Positions 1-9,540 are shown, counted from the first letter of the stretch. The stretch is 64,000 bases of DNA from Morchella semilibera (GCA_009192285.1 CM018604.1:3997526-4061525); one strand, 5' to 3'. Numbers and translations are program-made. Notes: a model not told the origin generated them from the letters alone.

Positions 1-52
1 CCGTCCCTTAATAAAGTGGAGGACATACCGATATTGAACGCCAATGCACTGC

Positions 53-644
53 TTTCCCGGCGTCTTGGCATCAGTTCCGAGAGTTCGGTAGTCCAAGCGA
101 TATTGTAACCGATGAAATGATGTTAAGTGAGAAGGGGAGAAGATAAGACAAGGTTGTTGTCATTAAATTCTATGGAATTCATGGGGTGATGGATCTGTAA
201 TATAAACAGAGAGGATGTTGGAGAGGAATATGGGGTGTGTTAGTAACCGGTTTCCTGTGGAATTCTATGTAGGAAGGTGTTCAATAACGGTGGAAGACTT
301 TTCCTTAGTTTTTTCTTGCCGTTGTCTCTGTCTCGTCTTCGTGTTATCTCGTTACATAGGAATATACTACTATTCCCAGCCCATAGCTCCCTCAACCCCA
401 GAACCTCTCCTCGGTAAGGGGAAAATTCACAGTATCTTTCATCATTCTCGTTGGAGTCTATCTGGTCATCACTCCCCTTACTCTGAGCCGTCTTGCCTTT
501 GCCCTTGCCCTTGCCATTGCTGGTGCCTGTGCTTGTGCCTGCCTGACACCCTCGTCAGTGTTCACCTTGTGCTCTTTGGGCTGCTCGCGTCCTTCTGCGT
601 TATTATTGTCTTCTGCTACCCTGCCTCCCGATTACTCCGTCACA
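53..644 (-). repeat. LTR family A, copy A1 (3' LTR of a Gypsy remnant)
   Basis: On the minus strand this copy starts TGTGACGGAGTAA (plus strand TTACTCCGTCACA ending at 644) and ends near CCGGGAAA (plus strand TTTCCCGG at 53). The same ends and interior recur at 2795-3423, 6333-6962, 7009-7865, 15735-17647 and 20108-20726. The TG...CA design marks it as a long terminal repeat. It lies immediately downstream, on the same strand, of a Gypsy integrase remnant (675-990), as expected for the 3' LTR of a minus-strand element. Flanking pentamers ACTGC and CCTCC do not match. Open frames inside it are LTR sequence, not genes. Confidence 0.8.
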
Positions 645-674
645 CCTCCATAGTGTTTTACATAATATAGATGT

Positions 675-990
675 TATCAGAATACTGCAGTTAGAAACAA
701 TGCTAGTAAGCAGACCATCGAGTTCTCAAATATAGTCAATAAAGAGTTGGGTCAAAGCTTCAGAACCGGTAATAGTGTAGTGGGGAATATAATATTTCAT
801 CTTTGATAGGTCGTGAACCACTACCAGGATGATATTCTTTCCTTTGTTCTCAGGCAGACCTATGAAGAAGTCTTCGAGAATCTACGTCTGGGGCATCTGG
901 GGGATTAGTGATGGTGCGGAATTCTATAAGGGGCATAACGCGAGGCTTTACTCTCAACTACGCCAGAAAATGCAACATTTGATATGTTAT
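675..990 (-). pseudogene. Degenerate Ty3/Gypsy integrase core
   Basis: Reading the minus strand gives a block with EDFFIGLPENKG followed by IILVVVHDLSKM, YIPHYTITGSEALTQLFIDYI, a stop, and SIVSN. These match the integrase (rve) core, where the usual pattern is DF..LP..KG, then a VVVDRLSKM-like strand, and later SIVSD with the second catalytic Asp. The first catalytic Asp is present at about 873-870. The second is Asn (GAY to AAY), and the Asp of the VVVD strand is His. Upstream a CxxC-like segment followed by SKASRYAPY resembles the end of the zinc-binding domain but is frameshifted. The fragment abuts LTR A1 in the order expected for pol followed by a 3' LTR. It is dead. Confidence 0.75.
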
Positions 991-1228
991 CGACACATTA
1001 CTCATACAAAACCTAGGATTGTAATGCATCTTTTGATGCATTGCCTGTCAAGGGGTATCCTGATCGGTATACATGATGTATTTTTTATAATGACTTTGGG
1101 AAAGGCATCAGGAAATTTATCGGTAAAGTCATAAAATAGCTATACATTCGCTCGACTAAAGCTATTAACATATTGATATTATATCAATCAATGGTATAGC
1201 TGGAGAGATGTGTAATTTCTCAGTGGAA
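991..1228. other. Gene-free stretch, possible upstream pol debris
   Basis: No intact frame. The minus strand may continue the zinc-binding part of the integrase, but stops and shifts prevent a firm call. A GATGCAT palindromic motif appears at about 1026-1042. Confidence 0.35.
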
Positions 1229-1590
1229 TCTGAAACAGAGTAACACAGCACAACATGACAGATTACAATGATGATGCAGAAGGGCTCAAGGGGCACAGCC
1301 AAGGACAATAGAGATACTGGGCAGTCACAAGCACAGGCACCAGCTAGGAGAAAGGCAAGAGTAGAGATAAAGGAGCATCAGCAAACTCAACTGGTGACTG
1401 GAGTCTTCCAACAGTCTCCCGGGTCTCCTGGGAGTCCTCTGACATTCTAGGATAATTTTTGAGTCTCCTAAAACTCAGGAGACATTAGGAGACAAATGGA
1501 GTATTGCTAATATGGCATGGGATAGAGCAGGGAAAGCGAGGACTAGATAAGGCCCAGGATGAGGATAAGGCAAAATTATGAAATCAACCC
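1229..1590 (+). repeat. LTR family A, copy A2 (5' part), interrupted by a MITE
   Basis: Starts TGAAACAGAGTAAC, a mutated form of the family A start, then runs through the shared block with GATGATGCAGAAG and the GGCACAAGC... purine-rich segment. It is cut at 1375/1376 by the 137-bp element and resumes at 1513 with GAGCAGGGAAAGCGAGGAC, which is the next block of family A. Homology fades after about 1590. Confidence 0.65.
1376..1512. mobile_element. 137-bp terminal-inverted-repeat element (MITE), copy 1
   Basis: Begins CATCAGCAAACTC and ends TATTGCTAATA, so its ends are imperfect inverted repeats. It has an internal palindrome around GAGTCTCC...AGGAGAC. Copies at 15045-15181 and 20964-21100 are exactly the same length. 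It has no coding capacity. It sits inside LTR A2, which gives its boundaries. The flanking dinucleotides are AG and TG here, so the TA duplication seen at copy 2 is not preserved. Confidence 0.8.
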
Positions 1591-2165
1591 TCTGTTAAGG
1601 TAAGATCAGAGGCAAAATACTTTTCTGCAATGTACGTACAGGGCTCGTTCCAAGGACAAGGCGGGGACAGATCCAGGGAACGAGAAGAAGGAAGGGGTCA
1701 CCTTGGAATACACCGAAGTAGAGGCAGGTTCAACTTCAGGTTAACGGAGAAGGCAAGAGTAGAAGCGCTGACTCCACCATCCCAAGAAATGCATCGCATA
1801 ATGTATCGGTAATGTATCATGCTGTAAACGGGTGGCTATTGCATCCATAATGCATCACAGTCTCATTTCGCCAAGAGTTTAATGTAATGTATCAATAAAA
1901 AAAATAAAAAGGTCCCGGGTTTAAACCTGTGCTATTATGTTTTTCAAGCCCACACCCTACTGCCTAAGCTACTAGTTGATATACTAGAACTAAGAACTAG
2001 ATCAATAAACTGAAGTTCTAGTAAAGTAATCAATAAAGTAATAAATAAAGTCATCAATAGACGCTATTACAGAGGCATCAACAGGTTTATGCATCAGCCA
2101 ATGCATTTGTGCACTATTCTAATATGGGAAATGTATCAAGTGATGCATTTTTTGCGCTGGTAGAG
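1591..2165. other. Gene-free stretch with repeated (A)TGCATC/ATGTATC motif
   Basis: Contains many copies of ATGCATC or its one-base variant ATGTATC between about 1788 and 2150. It also holds a Pol III-like box pair on the minus strand (separate entry). No credible protein frame. Confidence 0.5.
1911..1978 (-). other. tRNA-like Pol III promoter (SINE head or tRNA fossil)
   Basis: On the minus strand, TAGCTTAGGCAG (1971-1960) fits the A box and GGTTTAAACCC (1927-1917) fits the B box with one change. The 32-nt gap between them fits a tRNA, and a T-run (Pol III terminator-like) starts directly after position 1911. The acceptor ends do not pair and the T stem has mismatches, so a working tRNA is unlikely. 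A tRNA-derived short element or a decayed tRNA is the best reading. Confidence 0.35.
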
Positions 2166-2169
2166 TGAA

Positions 2170-2470
2170 GCTAGAGATATATATTGCTCACACAATGAAA
2201 ATATTGCCTAAAGAGCGGAAGAAATAAAATAGAGAAAGCTCTATAGATACAGTTATTTCTGTCATCGATGACCTGACCCATAGAATTCCATAGAACTCAA
2301 CAAACTCTCATATCACCTATACTAGTTTCAATCCCACTACTTCTATCTCATTACTATCCAAACCTCCCTAGCGTCGAAACTCCTATTACTCGAGCTCCTT
2401 TTTAACCCGCCATCCCAACCTCAACACCGGCCAATACCGCCTGATAGCTATGTTCCGGGGGCGCCTTGGC
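2170..2470 (+). repeat. LTR-like family D, 3' part, copy D0
   Basis: Its 3' half aligns with 5700-5905: both carry CATAGAATYCCAYAGAA, then ATCACCTATACTA, then CGAGCTCCTT and a TGTTCCG end. Promoter-like CTCTATAGATA precedes it. Boundaries are approximate. Confidence 0.5.
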
Positions 2471-2568
2471 AGGGGGTGGGATGCAGGAGGCTTGTGCAAT
2501 GGTATATGACTGTAAGTGTGATTTCATCCCTATGCATGACGACAACAGGGGGATGAAATAAGGGGGGG

Positions 2569-2789
2569 GAGAAAGAAAGAACTAAAGGAAAAGTCTACAC
2601 CTCCTATTTCACAGTCTTCCCCCACAGTCCATTATGACTCATATATTAAATCATAGAAGTCTAGGAAAATTCATTGTAACTACACATCGTATTGCTCCCC
2701 ACTATACCCCTAAAACCTATTACCAATTCTCTCTGCAACCAAATCCTATAGAAATAAATGATGACAATCTCAACTCATCTCATTCCACC
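2569..2789 (+). repeat. LTR family A, 3' fragment A3
   Basis: Matches the 3' half of the plus-strand copies at 6333-6962 and 7009-7865: GAACTAAAGGAAAA, then CAGTCCATTATGACTCA, then a CGTATT.CTCCCCAC block and AATGATGACAATCTCA. It ends 5 bases before the outer end of minus-strand copy A4, so the two are joined tail to tail. Confidence 0.65.
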
Positions 2790-2794
2790 TTTGC

Positions 2795-3423
2795 TGTCCC
2801 GGCGTTTTGGCATCAGACCTGAGGGTTCAGTAGTCGAAGCACTATTGGGATTATTAAGGTAATGCTAAGCGAGGAAGGGGTATGCTGGGTAGAGGATATC
2901 GTTATTAGGTTCCAAGAGGTTCGATGGTGTGATGGATTTGTAATGTAAATAGGAGAGAAGGTGGGGAGGAATACGAGGTGTGGTGACAAGTGGTTTCTAT
3001 GGGACTTTATGGGGTGACGGTATGAGTCAAAGCGGACTGGTGGAGGAGAGTGTTAAAAAGTACAGGAAGGTTTTTCCATTAGTCCCTTCTTTCTTTTCTC
3101 TCTGTCTCCTCTTCCTGTTATCTGAGTACATAGGAATATACTTCTATCTTTAACTATAGTTCCTCGCACTCAAAATTCTGTCCTCTTTGGAGGAAATCCA
3201 TAGTACCTCTTATCGTTCTCGTTGAGGTCCATCCGATCCTCACTTCCCTCTGCCCTGTGCTCTTTTGCCTCTGCCCTTGTCTTTGCCCTTGTCGGTGACC
3301 TTGCTTGTGCCCGTCTCGAATAACCTTTGCCTTCGCCGGTGTCCTTGTCGTTCTACCTGTACTCTTTGGGTTCTTCTGCATTATTATTGTCATCTTCTAC
3401 CTTACGTCGGTTACTCCGTCGTA
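2795..3423 (-). repeat. LTR family A, copy A4
   Basis: Plus strand begins TGTCCCGGCGTTTTGGCATC and ends TTACTCCGTCGTA, the reverse complement of a complete family A LTR (629 bp). Flanking pentamers TTTGC (2790-2794) and TTCAC (3424-3428) differ only by two transitions, consistent with a target duplication later hit by C-to-T/G-to-A mutation. Confidence 0.8.
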
Positions 3424-3428
3424 TTCAC

Positions 3429-3949
3429 TTAGCATACGCCTATCAATCAGAATAATGCTGTGGCTACTGAAGGAGTGGATACATTACCAAGAATTCAGAT
3501 ATCGTACTTGAGCAATAGTGTATAGGCTATGGAAAATCATTTACTTCCCTGTTAGTAATATCATATCTAATATATATTGTTATTGGGTTTCTGAAGTTTT
3601 TTCGCTCTGATTGGCTGGAGGCGACAGTAGTACACCCAGCAAACATGCCCGACCAAAAAAAGAAATACATTTGGAGGTGGTTTGGTTGGTCAGTTGGGGG
3701 ATTAATGACAGTGTAGTTGACTAGCACCATATATCAAATCGAAGCAGCTGGGGTAGGTGAAAGATGGACCCCAAAAAACTGACAGAAAAACCATTGAAGT
3801 AAAACTACTAGGGAGGTGAATCTCTAGAGCACGAGAAGGCTAAAGGCCGCCCACATCTATGAAACTGGGATGGATTGAAGCACCCCTCTGTTCCCACAAC
3901 CTATGTCTTTTATAGATTTACCTGTCACAGTTCCCGTAACCTGTCGTTG
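3429..3949. other. Gene-free stretch, nothing recognised
   Basis: No family A, B or D homology and no protein frame I can place. It could be internal sequence of the element that owned LTR A4, but I see no pol motif. Confidence 0.3.
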
Positions 3950-4155
3950 TTTTCTATACTGTTGTTGTTTCCTATACTCAGTCTATCGTTGTTCCCTAAA
4001 CTGTTACTGTTCCCTATAATATACTACTGCTCCCGATACAGTCGCTGTTACCTATAGTATAGTACTGCTACCAATACAGTCGCTGTTACCTATAGTATAC
4101 TACTGCTACCAATACTGTCGCTGTTCCCTATACACTACTGCTGTTCCCTGAATTG
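3950..4155. repeat. Minisatellite, 38-bp period
   Basis: TCGCTGTTACCTATAGTATA starts at 4042 and recurs at 4080 and, with changes, at 4118. That fixes a 38-bp unit (TCGCTGTT...CAATACAG). Degenerate units extend to the left to about 3950. Copies differ by a few substitutions. Confidence 0.8.
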
Positions 4156-4159
4156 AAAG

Positions 4160-5029
4160 AGTGGTAATAATATGATATATTATTGGATCAAATGGCGGTC
4201 GTGAGCTGGCCACTGCTAGTTGCTTTGTATTCAATTATATTTTCTTTGTACCACCTTTCTCTAGTAAAAATATGGGGTCTTCCCTATCACGGTAGTAATA
4301 TTCATTTCCTTAATTCTCTATATTTTTAACATGTTTACTAATTGGGACTATCTCATTCAAACTAAAAGAATTGAGCATAATCCGGATGCAATTACCAAAT
4401 CAAGTTGTTATATATTAGCAGGTCACTAATTGTATCGAAAAAGAATAAAATTTTGCTGAAAAAAAATAATATAATATTTCCACATTGAAGGATTGAGAAG
4501 AAATTCGCTGGGAACAAATCAGTATTCATGATTAATGTGTTACTATAATATATGAAATTCAATTCGATTTCTTCATTTCCATACCTGTTTACTTGAATGA
4601 CATACATAATATAACCCCTGTCAGTTTAGACCAAACACTGAAAATCTGGAAGTAACGTCACATCGAAACAAATGCAAAAAGAAATTTCAGATACTAAAGA
4701 AGGTATAAAAACCATAATCCAAAACAGGTTTTTGAAACTCAAGCATACATTTCCCCAGTTTAAAGTGTTATATTCTTATGGATAAATGCTGAAAGTCCAG
4801 TTCTCCCAAATGTTGGAATTAAATAGAATCAAAATTACATTCTGACTCAACCCCTCTATTCGTGATCTTTGATCTCAGCTATATATATAGTTTAATCAGT
4901 ATTTTTTGTATCAATTCCGAAGCGCTTTACAGCCTACTATTCACCCTCATAATAACAAAATATATATAGTAGTTGTGTTACCAGCTTATTGTAATAGAAC
5001 AGGGTTGGGTTAAAAAAAGAAGCAAGACA
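4160..5029. other. AT-rich gene-free stretch
   Basis: Conspicuously AT-rich with no frame over about 70 codons and no motif I recognise. The composition would fit a heavily RIP-mutated relic, but no parent element can be named. Confidence 0.35.
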
Positions 5030-5920
5030 GGGTCGTGGAGCAGAAACAAGAGTGGAGTCGGGTCGAGATATACTGAGGGCAAGGCAGATTCAGGATCAGG
5101 GTTGGGTTCGGAAATTAGGTAAGGACAGGAGGGCCGAAGTCAAAAATATAAATTACTAGCAGACAGAAGACGTTGTCTAGAGAGACTATCATGGCGTACC
5201 ATGGATTACGGTGGAAGGGAGAGTATTGTGGAGTGAGTTTGGGATTACAGGTTTCTGTTTTAGGTTTTGGTCTTCTATCGGTTTCTGTTACATAAAGTAT
5301 GAGTTATCCCTAGACAGGGGTTGGGAGTGAATGTATGAATGGCTACGGATTTGTCTCTTGTTCTTCTCTTTCTCTTTCTCTTCTACTTCGTCTTCCTATT
5401 ATCAACTCTTGTATATAGGGTCTTTAGTTATGTGTTGTCTTTAGTGAATATACCAGTACTAGTATACTTAGTCTCGCTTGGCACAGTGCCAGGAACCACG
5501 TGATCTCTTCACATAACAATTGTTCCTTTGACCTCGCCCTCATTCTCGTCTTCGTTCTCGATTTACTCTTCGTCCTCGTCGTCGTTCTTCACCTATCCCC
5601 GGTTGGAAACCTTGGCTTGCTTATCTATTGTCTTCATTTCGCTCCGTAACAGAGGTGAAGACATAGGAAAGAACGAACACTATGCACACAACCATTCTCT
5701 CGCATCAATGACTCACACCATAGAATCCCACAGAAATTGTCAAGCTCCCGCATCACCTATACTATCCCTAATACCATTATATCTATCCCGTCACTATCCA
5801 ATCCCCCCTATCGCCTACATTCTATCATCCGAGCTCCTTCCTAATCCATCCTCTTGCCTCCAACATTGACTGATAGTATTTAATAATCCTGTTCCGAAAG
5901 CGTTTTAGAAGAAGGCGAAA
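5030..5920 (+). repeat. LTR-like family D, copy D1, split by LTR B1
   Basis: The left part (5030-5186) shares GGCCGAAG..AAA.ATATAAATTA and CAGAAGACGTTG with copies at 9061-9540 and 19070-19505. The right part (5652-5920) matches the copy ending at 2470. The family B LTR at 5187-5651 separates the halves. Outer limits are approximate. Confidence 0.55.
5187..5651 (-). repeat. LTR family B, copy B1
   Basis: Plus strand starts TATCATGGCGTACCATGG and ends GCTCCGTAACA, the two ends that define family B, at 465 bp. It includes the CGCTTGGCACAGTGCCAGGAACCACGTG block shared with 14100-14591. Flanks GAGAC and GAGGT differ by two transitions, a plausible mutated target duplication. Confidence 0.8.
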
Positions 5921-6332
5921 TGCGATGGACTAAGCCGTGAGACTTATCAAAGATGCAATAATGGGTACCAACAGATTGACATAGAAATTACAGGAGCCAA
6001 AAATTAAAGCAGACTGTGGACTTCCAAATTTAAACTAATTTAAGAAATCTGTAGAATATTTTAGCAGCAAACTACCCCGCTATAAGCTTGTGCACCTATT
6101 CACATCATGTTCAGAGTTCTCATTGACACCCATTGAATAACAATACTGACAGTTAAAGATATTTCTTAATGCAATTGAGAAGTTTCTGACTCTGTTGCCT
6201 ACCAGTACTAAATCCTTTTTCCGCCTACATGAAATGGGGACTGGTAGTAAGAAGGGTGCGTTAGGATATACCCTGATATAGGTTCACCATGAGACGTGAA
6301 GGTGTGGTCTTCTTGATTGCAAAACAGCGATC
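5921..6332. other. Gene-free stretch, nothing recognised
   Basis: No repeat-family homology and no credible frame. Confidence 0.3.
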
Positions 6333-6962
6333 TATGACGGCATAACCAGGAGCAATGTGACAGAAGAGAATGATGACGCGGAAGAATTCGAAGAGCACAG
6401 TCAGCACAATGAGAACACTGACGAGTACGAGACGGATACCGGGTAGGCACAAGTACAGGCGCTGGCAACAGCAAAGGCAAAGGGTGAGGCAAGGGTGCGT
6501 AAGACAGGTAAAGTGAAGACCGGATAGACCTTGATGAGAACAATAAGAGATACTATAAATTTTCCTGTTACTAAGGACAGATTCTGAAGTCACGAAGTCT
6601 GAGGCTTAGGGATAGGAATAAATTCCTATGTACAAAATAACAGGAATACGAGACCGAGAGAAATGAAAAAAGAACTAAAGAAAACCTCTACTTCCGCTAT
6701 TTATCGCTCACCTCCACCAGTCCAGTAGGACTCACACATCAGCTCATAGAAACTCATAAAAACCCCTATGTAATCACACCTCGTATTCCTCCCCACCATA
6801 CTCGTAAATCTCATTACCAATCCCCCTTGTCACTAAACCTCGTAGAAAGAAATGACGACAATCTCACTTCATCTCACCCCACCCTCGATTAGCATAACTC
6901 CATCATTCACAATAGTACTGCGACTACCGAATCAACGGTATCATTGCCAAGATGCCGAAATA
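6333..6962 (+). repeat. LTR family A, copy A5 (complete)
   Basis: A 630-bp copy from TATGACGGCATAACC to GCCAAGATGCCGAAATA. Flanking pentamers CGATC (6328-6332) and TAATC (6963-6967) differ by C/T and G/A only, exactly the change expected from RIP at a CpG in one copy of a target duplication. It is probably a solo LTR, since no internal sequence lies on either side before the next LTR. Confidence 0.8.
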
Positions 6963-7008
6963 TAATCATAGGTTTTAGAATTGCTAAATATACAACCAAT
7001 ACTGGAAT

Positions 7009-7865
7009 TGTGACGGAGTAACCCGACGCAAAGAAGAAGATGACAATGATGATGCAGAAGTACCCGAGGAGCACAGCTCGGCGACGAGGAGACCGACAAA
7101 GACAAAGGTAGCACCGGGCAGGCACAAGCACAGGCACCGGCAAAGGCAAAGGCAAGAGCAAGGGCACAGGGGCACAAGGCAGGGAAAGTGAGGACCAGAT
7201 GGACCTCAACGAGAACGATGAGAGGTACTATGGGTTTCCTCTTGTCAGAGGATCAAGCACCTGGCACGAGAGGCTATGGCTTAGAAATAGGAGTAGATTC
7301 CTATATACCGAGATAACAGGAAGACGAGACAGAGAGAAAAGAAAAAAAGAACTAAGGAAAACATCTATCCCCGCTATTTAACACATCTCCTCCACTAGTC
7401 CGCTATGACTCACACTTTCACTTATAGCACCCCATAGAAACCCATTGCTACCACACCTCGTAATCCTCCCCACCATCTCCGCTATTCTACATTACCAATC
7501 CATCACGCCATCGAACCTCCTAGAACTCAATGACGACAACCTCCACCTCGCGCTCCCCACTCTCGCTTAACATTACCCTAACAACCACAACCATGTATCG
7601 CCTACCGAACGGTCGGACAGATGCCAAGGGGCCGGGACACTCACCTCATAGAAACCCGTAGAAACCCATTGCTACCATATCTCGTATTCCTCCCCACCAT
7701 CTTCTACTATTTACATTACAAATCCATCACGCCATCGAACCTCCCAGAATCCAATGACGACACCCCCCTCCTTAACTCACCCCTTCCTCGCTTAGCAATA
7801 CCCCAACAATCATAACAGTGCTTCGACTACCGAACCCCCGGGATCGATGCCAAGATGCCGGGACA
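7009..7865 (+). repeat. LTR family A, copy A6, long form with perfect TSD
   Basis: Starts TGTGACGGAGTAACC and ends GATGCCGGGACA, with identical GGAAT pentamers at 7004-7008 and 7866-7870. At 857 bp it is about 230 bp longer than its relatives because the 3' half is present twice: 7407-7639 (ending GGCCGGGACA) and 7640-7865. The copy starting at 15735 has the same arrangement. It is flanked by a real target duplication, so the 857-bp form transposed or recombined as a unit. Confidence 0.9.
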
Positions 7866-7967
7866 GGAATTGTTGAAGTAATTGGATAAATAATTATGAT
7901 GTCAACCTTCGTAAATGATATAATCATTAATATTGTTCTCATCTTTATTGTATTGACCCCTTTTTTA

Positions 7968-8260
7968 TCTGGGGAGGTTAGCGGAAGTGTAAAAAAGGTA
8001 ACTGTCAGGATGTGATACTAACCTTTTGAACCTACCTGTCACGTGCCGATAATCAATAAGACTATATGGAAGTCGCATGTAAATAATAGTATCAGTATCC
8101 GGAAAGTCAATACCAGTTTCAAGAGCAGTGAAGGCCATATAACATAACATATGAGGATTCTCCATGTGTTCTTCTATTGAATTTGGTAAACCTCTGAGTA
8201 GTGTTTAACCTGTAATATTTGCAAGTGGATTATAAAGCTCAAGATAAACTGTGAAGCTCG
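7968..8260 (-). pseudogene. RecQ-type helicase C-terminal fragment
   Basis: The minus strand reads NPHMLCYMAFTALETGIDFPD, then a TIIYMRLPYSLIDY segment, then GRFKRL and SYLF. This is the end of the second RecA lobe of RecQ-family helicases, where GIDFPDV, LPYSLxDY and a GRAGRDG arginine-finger motif follow one another. The glycine and second part of motif VI are altered (GRFKRL), and a stop lies upstream (NITG then stop). RecQ genes of this type travel in fungal mobile or subtelomeric elements. The fragment is bounded by LTR A6 on one side and LTR A7 beyond 8576, so both ends are lost. No function is expected. Confidence 0.7.
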
Positions 8261-8575
8261 GCTACGTAAGAGCAGAAAATTGGGACCTTGTGTTGGTGTT
8301 CTTTTTCTGAAACTTTAAAAGTTTGCGAGCTTATTCCTGCCCATTTGCAACACATTTAACTACATAATGAAGATTGATTGTATTGGTATCTTGTCGAACT
8401 ATTGAAACAATTTGAATTCGCAAAATTCTTTTTAATCTTCCCTCCATATAGGATAAGAGTTTAAACATGGGAAAGAAATCCTAAGCTCCAATGTATGAAT
8501 ACCAGTTTAGTCAAGTGAAACTGTTTCAAAAATCCTTTGCATAAATCAGCCTACAAGCTCCATTAATAGAATCCT
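8261..8575. other. Probable upstream RecQ debris, unreadable
   Basis: Lies between the RecQ fragment and LTR A7. The minus strand has stops in all frames and no helicase motif could be placed. Confidence 0.3.
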
Positions 8576-8780
8576 TTTGATGGAGTAGTCAGACGCAATG
8601 TAACAGATGACAATGATGACGCAAAGTAACTCGAGAAGCAAAGCCAGTACTACAAGGAAGCTAACGAGGATGAGAAGGGAGACAGGCGGGCACAAGCACA
8701 AGCGCTAGTAAAGGCAAAGGCAAAGGTAAGAGCAAAGGCAGAGAGCGCAGGATAAAGCAGGGAAAGCTAGGACCAGGTGT
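8576..8780 (+). repeat. LTR family A, 5' fragment A7
   Basis: Shares the first 200 bp of family A: the start TTTGATGGAGTAGTCAGACG, then GATGACAATGATGACGC, the GGCACAAGCACAAGC block and GGGAAAGCTAGGACCAGGT, where homology stops abruptly. Confidence 0.65.
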
Positions 8781-8895
8781 AAAATCGGGCGTGGATCCAA
8801 AGGACTATAGAGTTGCCTCCCTGCAAAAGCGAGTTTGGAGGAAGAAACCATAAATATGAACAGGAGCACACCTACCACGCACCAGATCACATTCA

Positions 8896-9060
8896 TCTGC
8901 GCGCGCCTTGGCGTATTACCCTGCCTGCAGTCAGGTACCATAGCAACCCGAAACATGTATATATTACAGGCCTTCATATTAATAGATCTATCTGGCAGGT
9001 TATCTGCCCCCGCAGGCAGGTATCATAGTAACCTGAAATACGTATATCACAGGCCTCCAG
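8896..9060. repeat. Imperfect tandem duplication with CAGGCAGGT palindromes
   Basis: Two neighbouring units each contain CAGGTAYCATAGYAACC.GAAA, then ATAT.ACAGGCCT (about 8931-8973 and 9018-9060). A related sequence (GCGCGCCCGCTTGGCCGGTTACC) recurs at about 10003, so this is part of a dispersed repeat. Confidence 0.5.
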
Positions 9061-9540
9061 GGCAATAGGGAATTGAGGGAGGAGTGGTGGAGGAGGAGCG
9101 GAGAGGGGGTGAGTGGGCCGAAGACCCCATCTCAAGGGGGTGTCAAGGGTGTAGCTTCGTTCCGCAGGGTGCGGGGTAATAACAGCGATACTTCCCGAAA
9201 GAGGGGAGGTATGAACGAAGGTAGAGAAGACAGCGATAGTCACTAATAGAAAATAGAGACTATAATATATTGCGAATAGATACAGAAGACGTTGCGTAAA
9301 GAGAAAAGGAAAAGAAACAAAGTACAGGAGTAGGCGCCGTTGCCTCCCTTATATACCCGTTATTCCGGAGCCGAGCCTGACTCATATCCTCGCGTAACCC
9401 CAACCATGACTCACATTCCGCGTAACAGAAACCCATAGAACCTACCCTGACTCATCCCCGCCTCCGAGCTTACAATAATCCCAACCCTGCCAATCCTTCC
9501 AGTCCCCTAGCGCATCCATGAAACCCCATAACTAATTGTA
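9061..9540 (+). repeat. LTR-like family D, copy D2
   Basis: Shares ATACAGAAGACGTTG (9280s) and the following purine-rich block with copy D1, then a TATATACCC promoter-like site and repeated CATAGAACC motifs. Ends are not fixed and no target duplication was found. Confidence 0.5.

Noticed and set aside
215-670. 151-codon open frame on the plus strand
   Set aside because: It lies almost wholly within LTR A1 and reads Cys/Leu-rich because of the antisense of a purine-rich LTR block. The equivalent frames recur in other LTR copies with stops.
3527-3730. Minus frame with NPPTDQPNH, compared with the NPQTDGQ motif of Gypsy integrase
   Set aside because: The short resemblance is not followed by the expected downstream integrase pattern, and the rest is unrelated.
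6907-7209. Overlapping Cys/Pro/Leu-rich minus frames
   Set aside because: Antisense of the GGCACAAGC-type block of LTR A6; same artefact as in A1.
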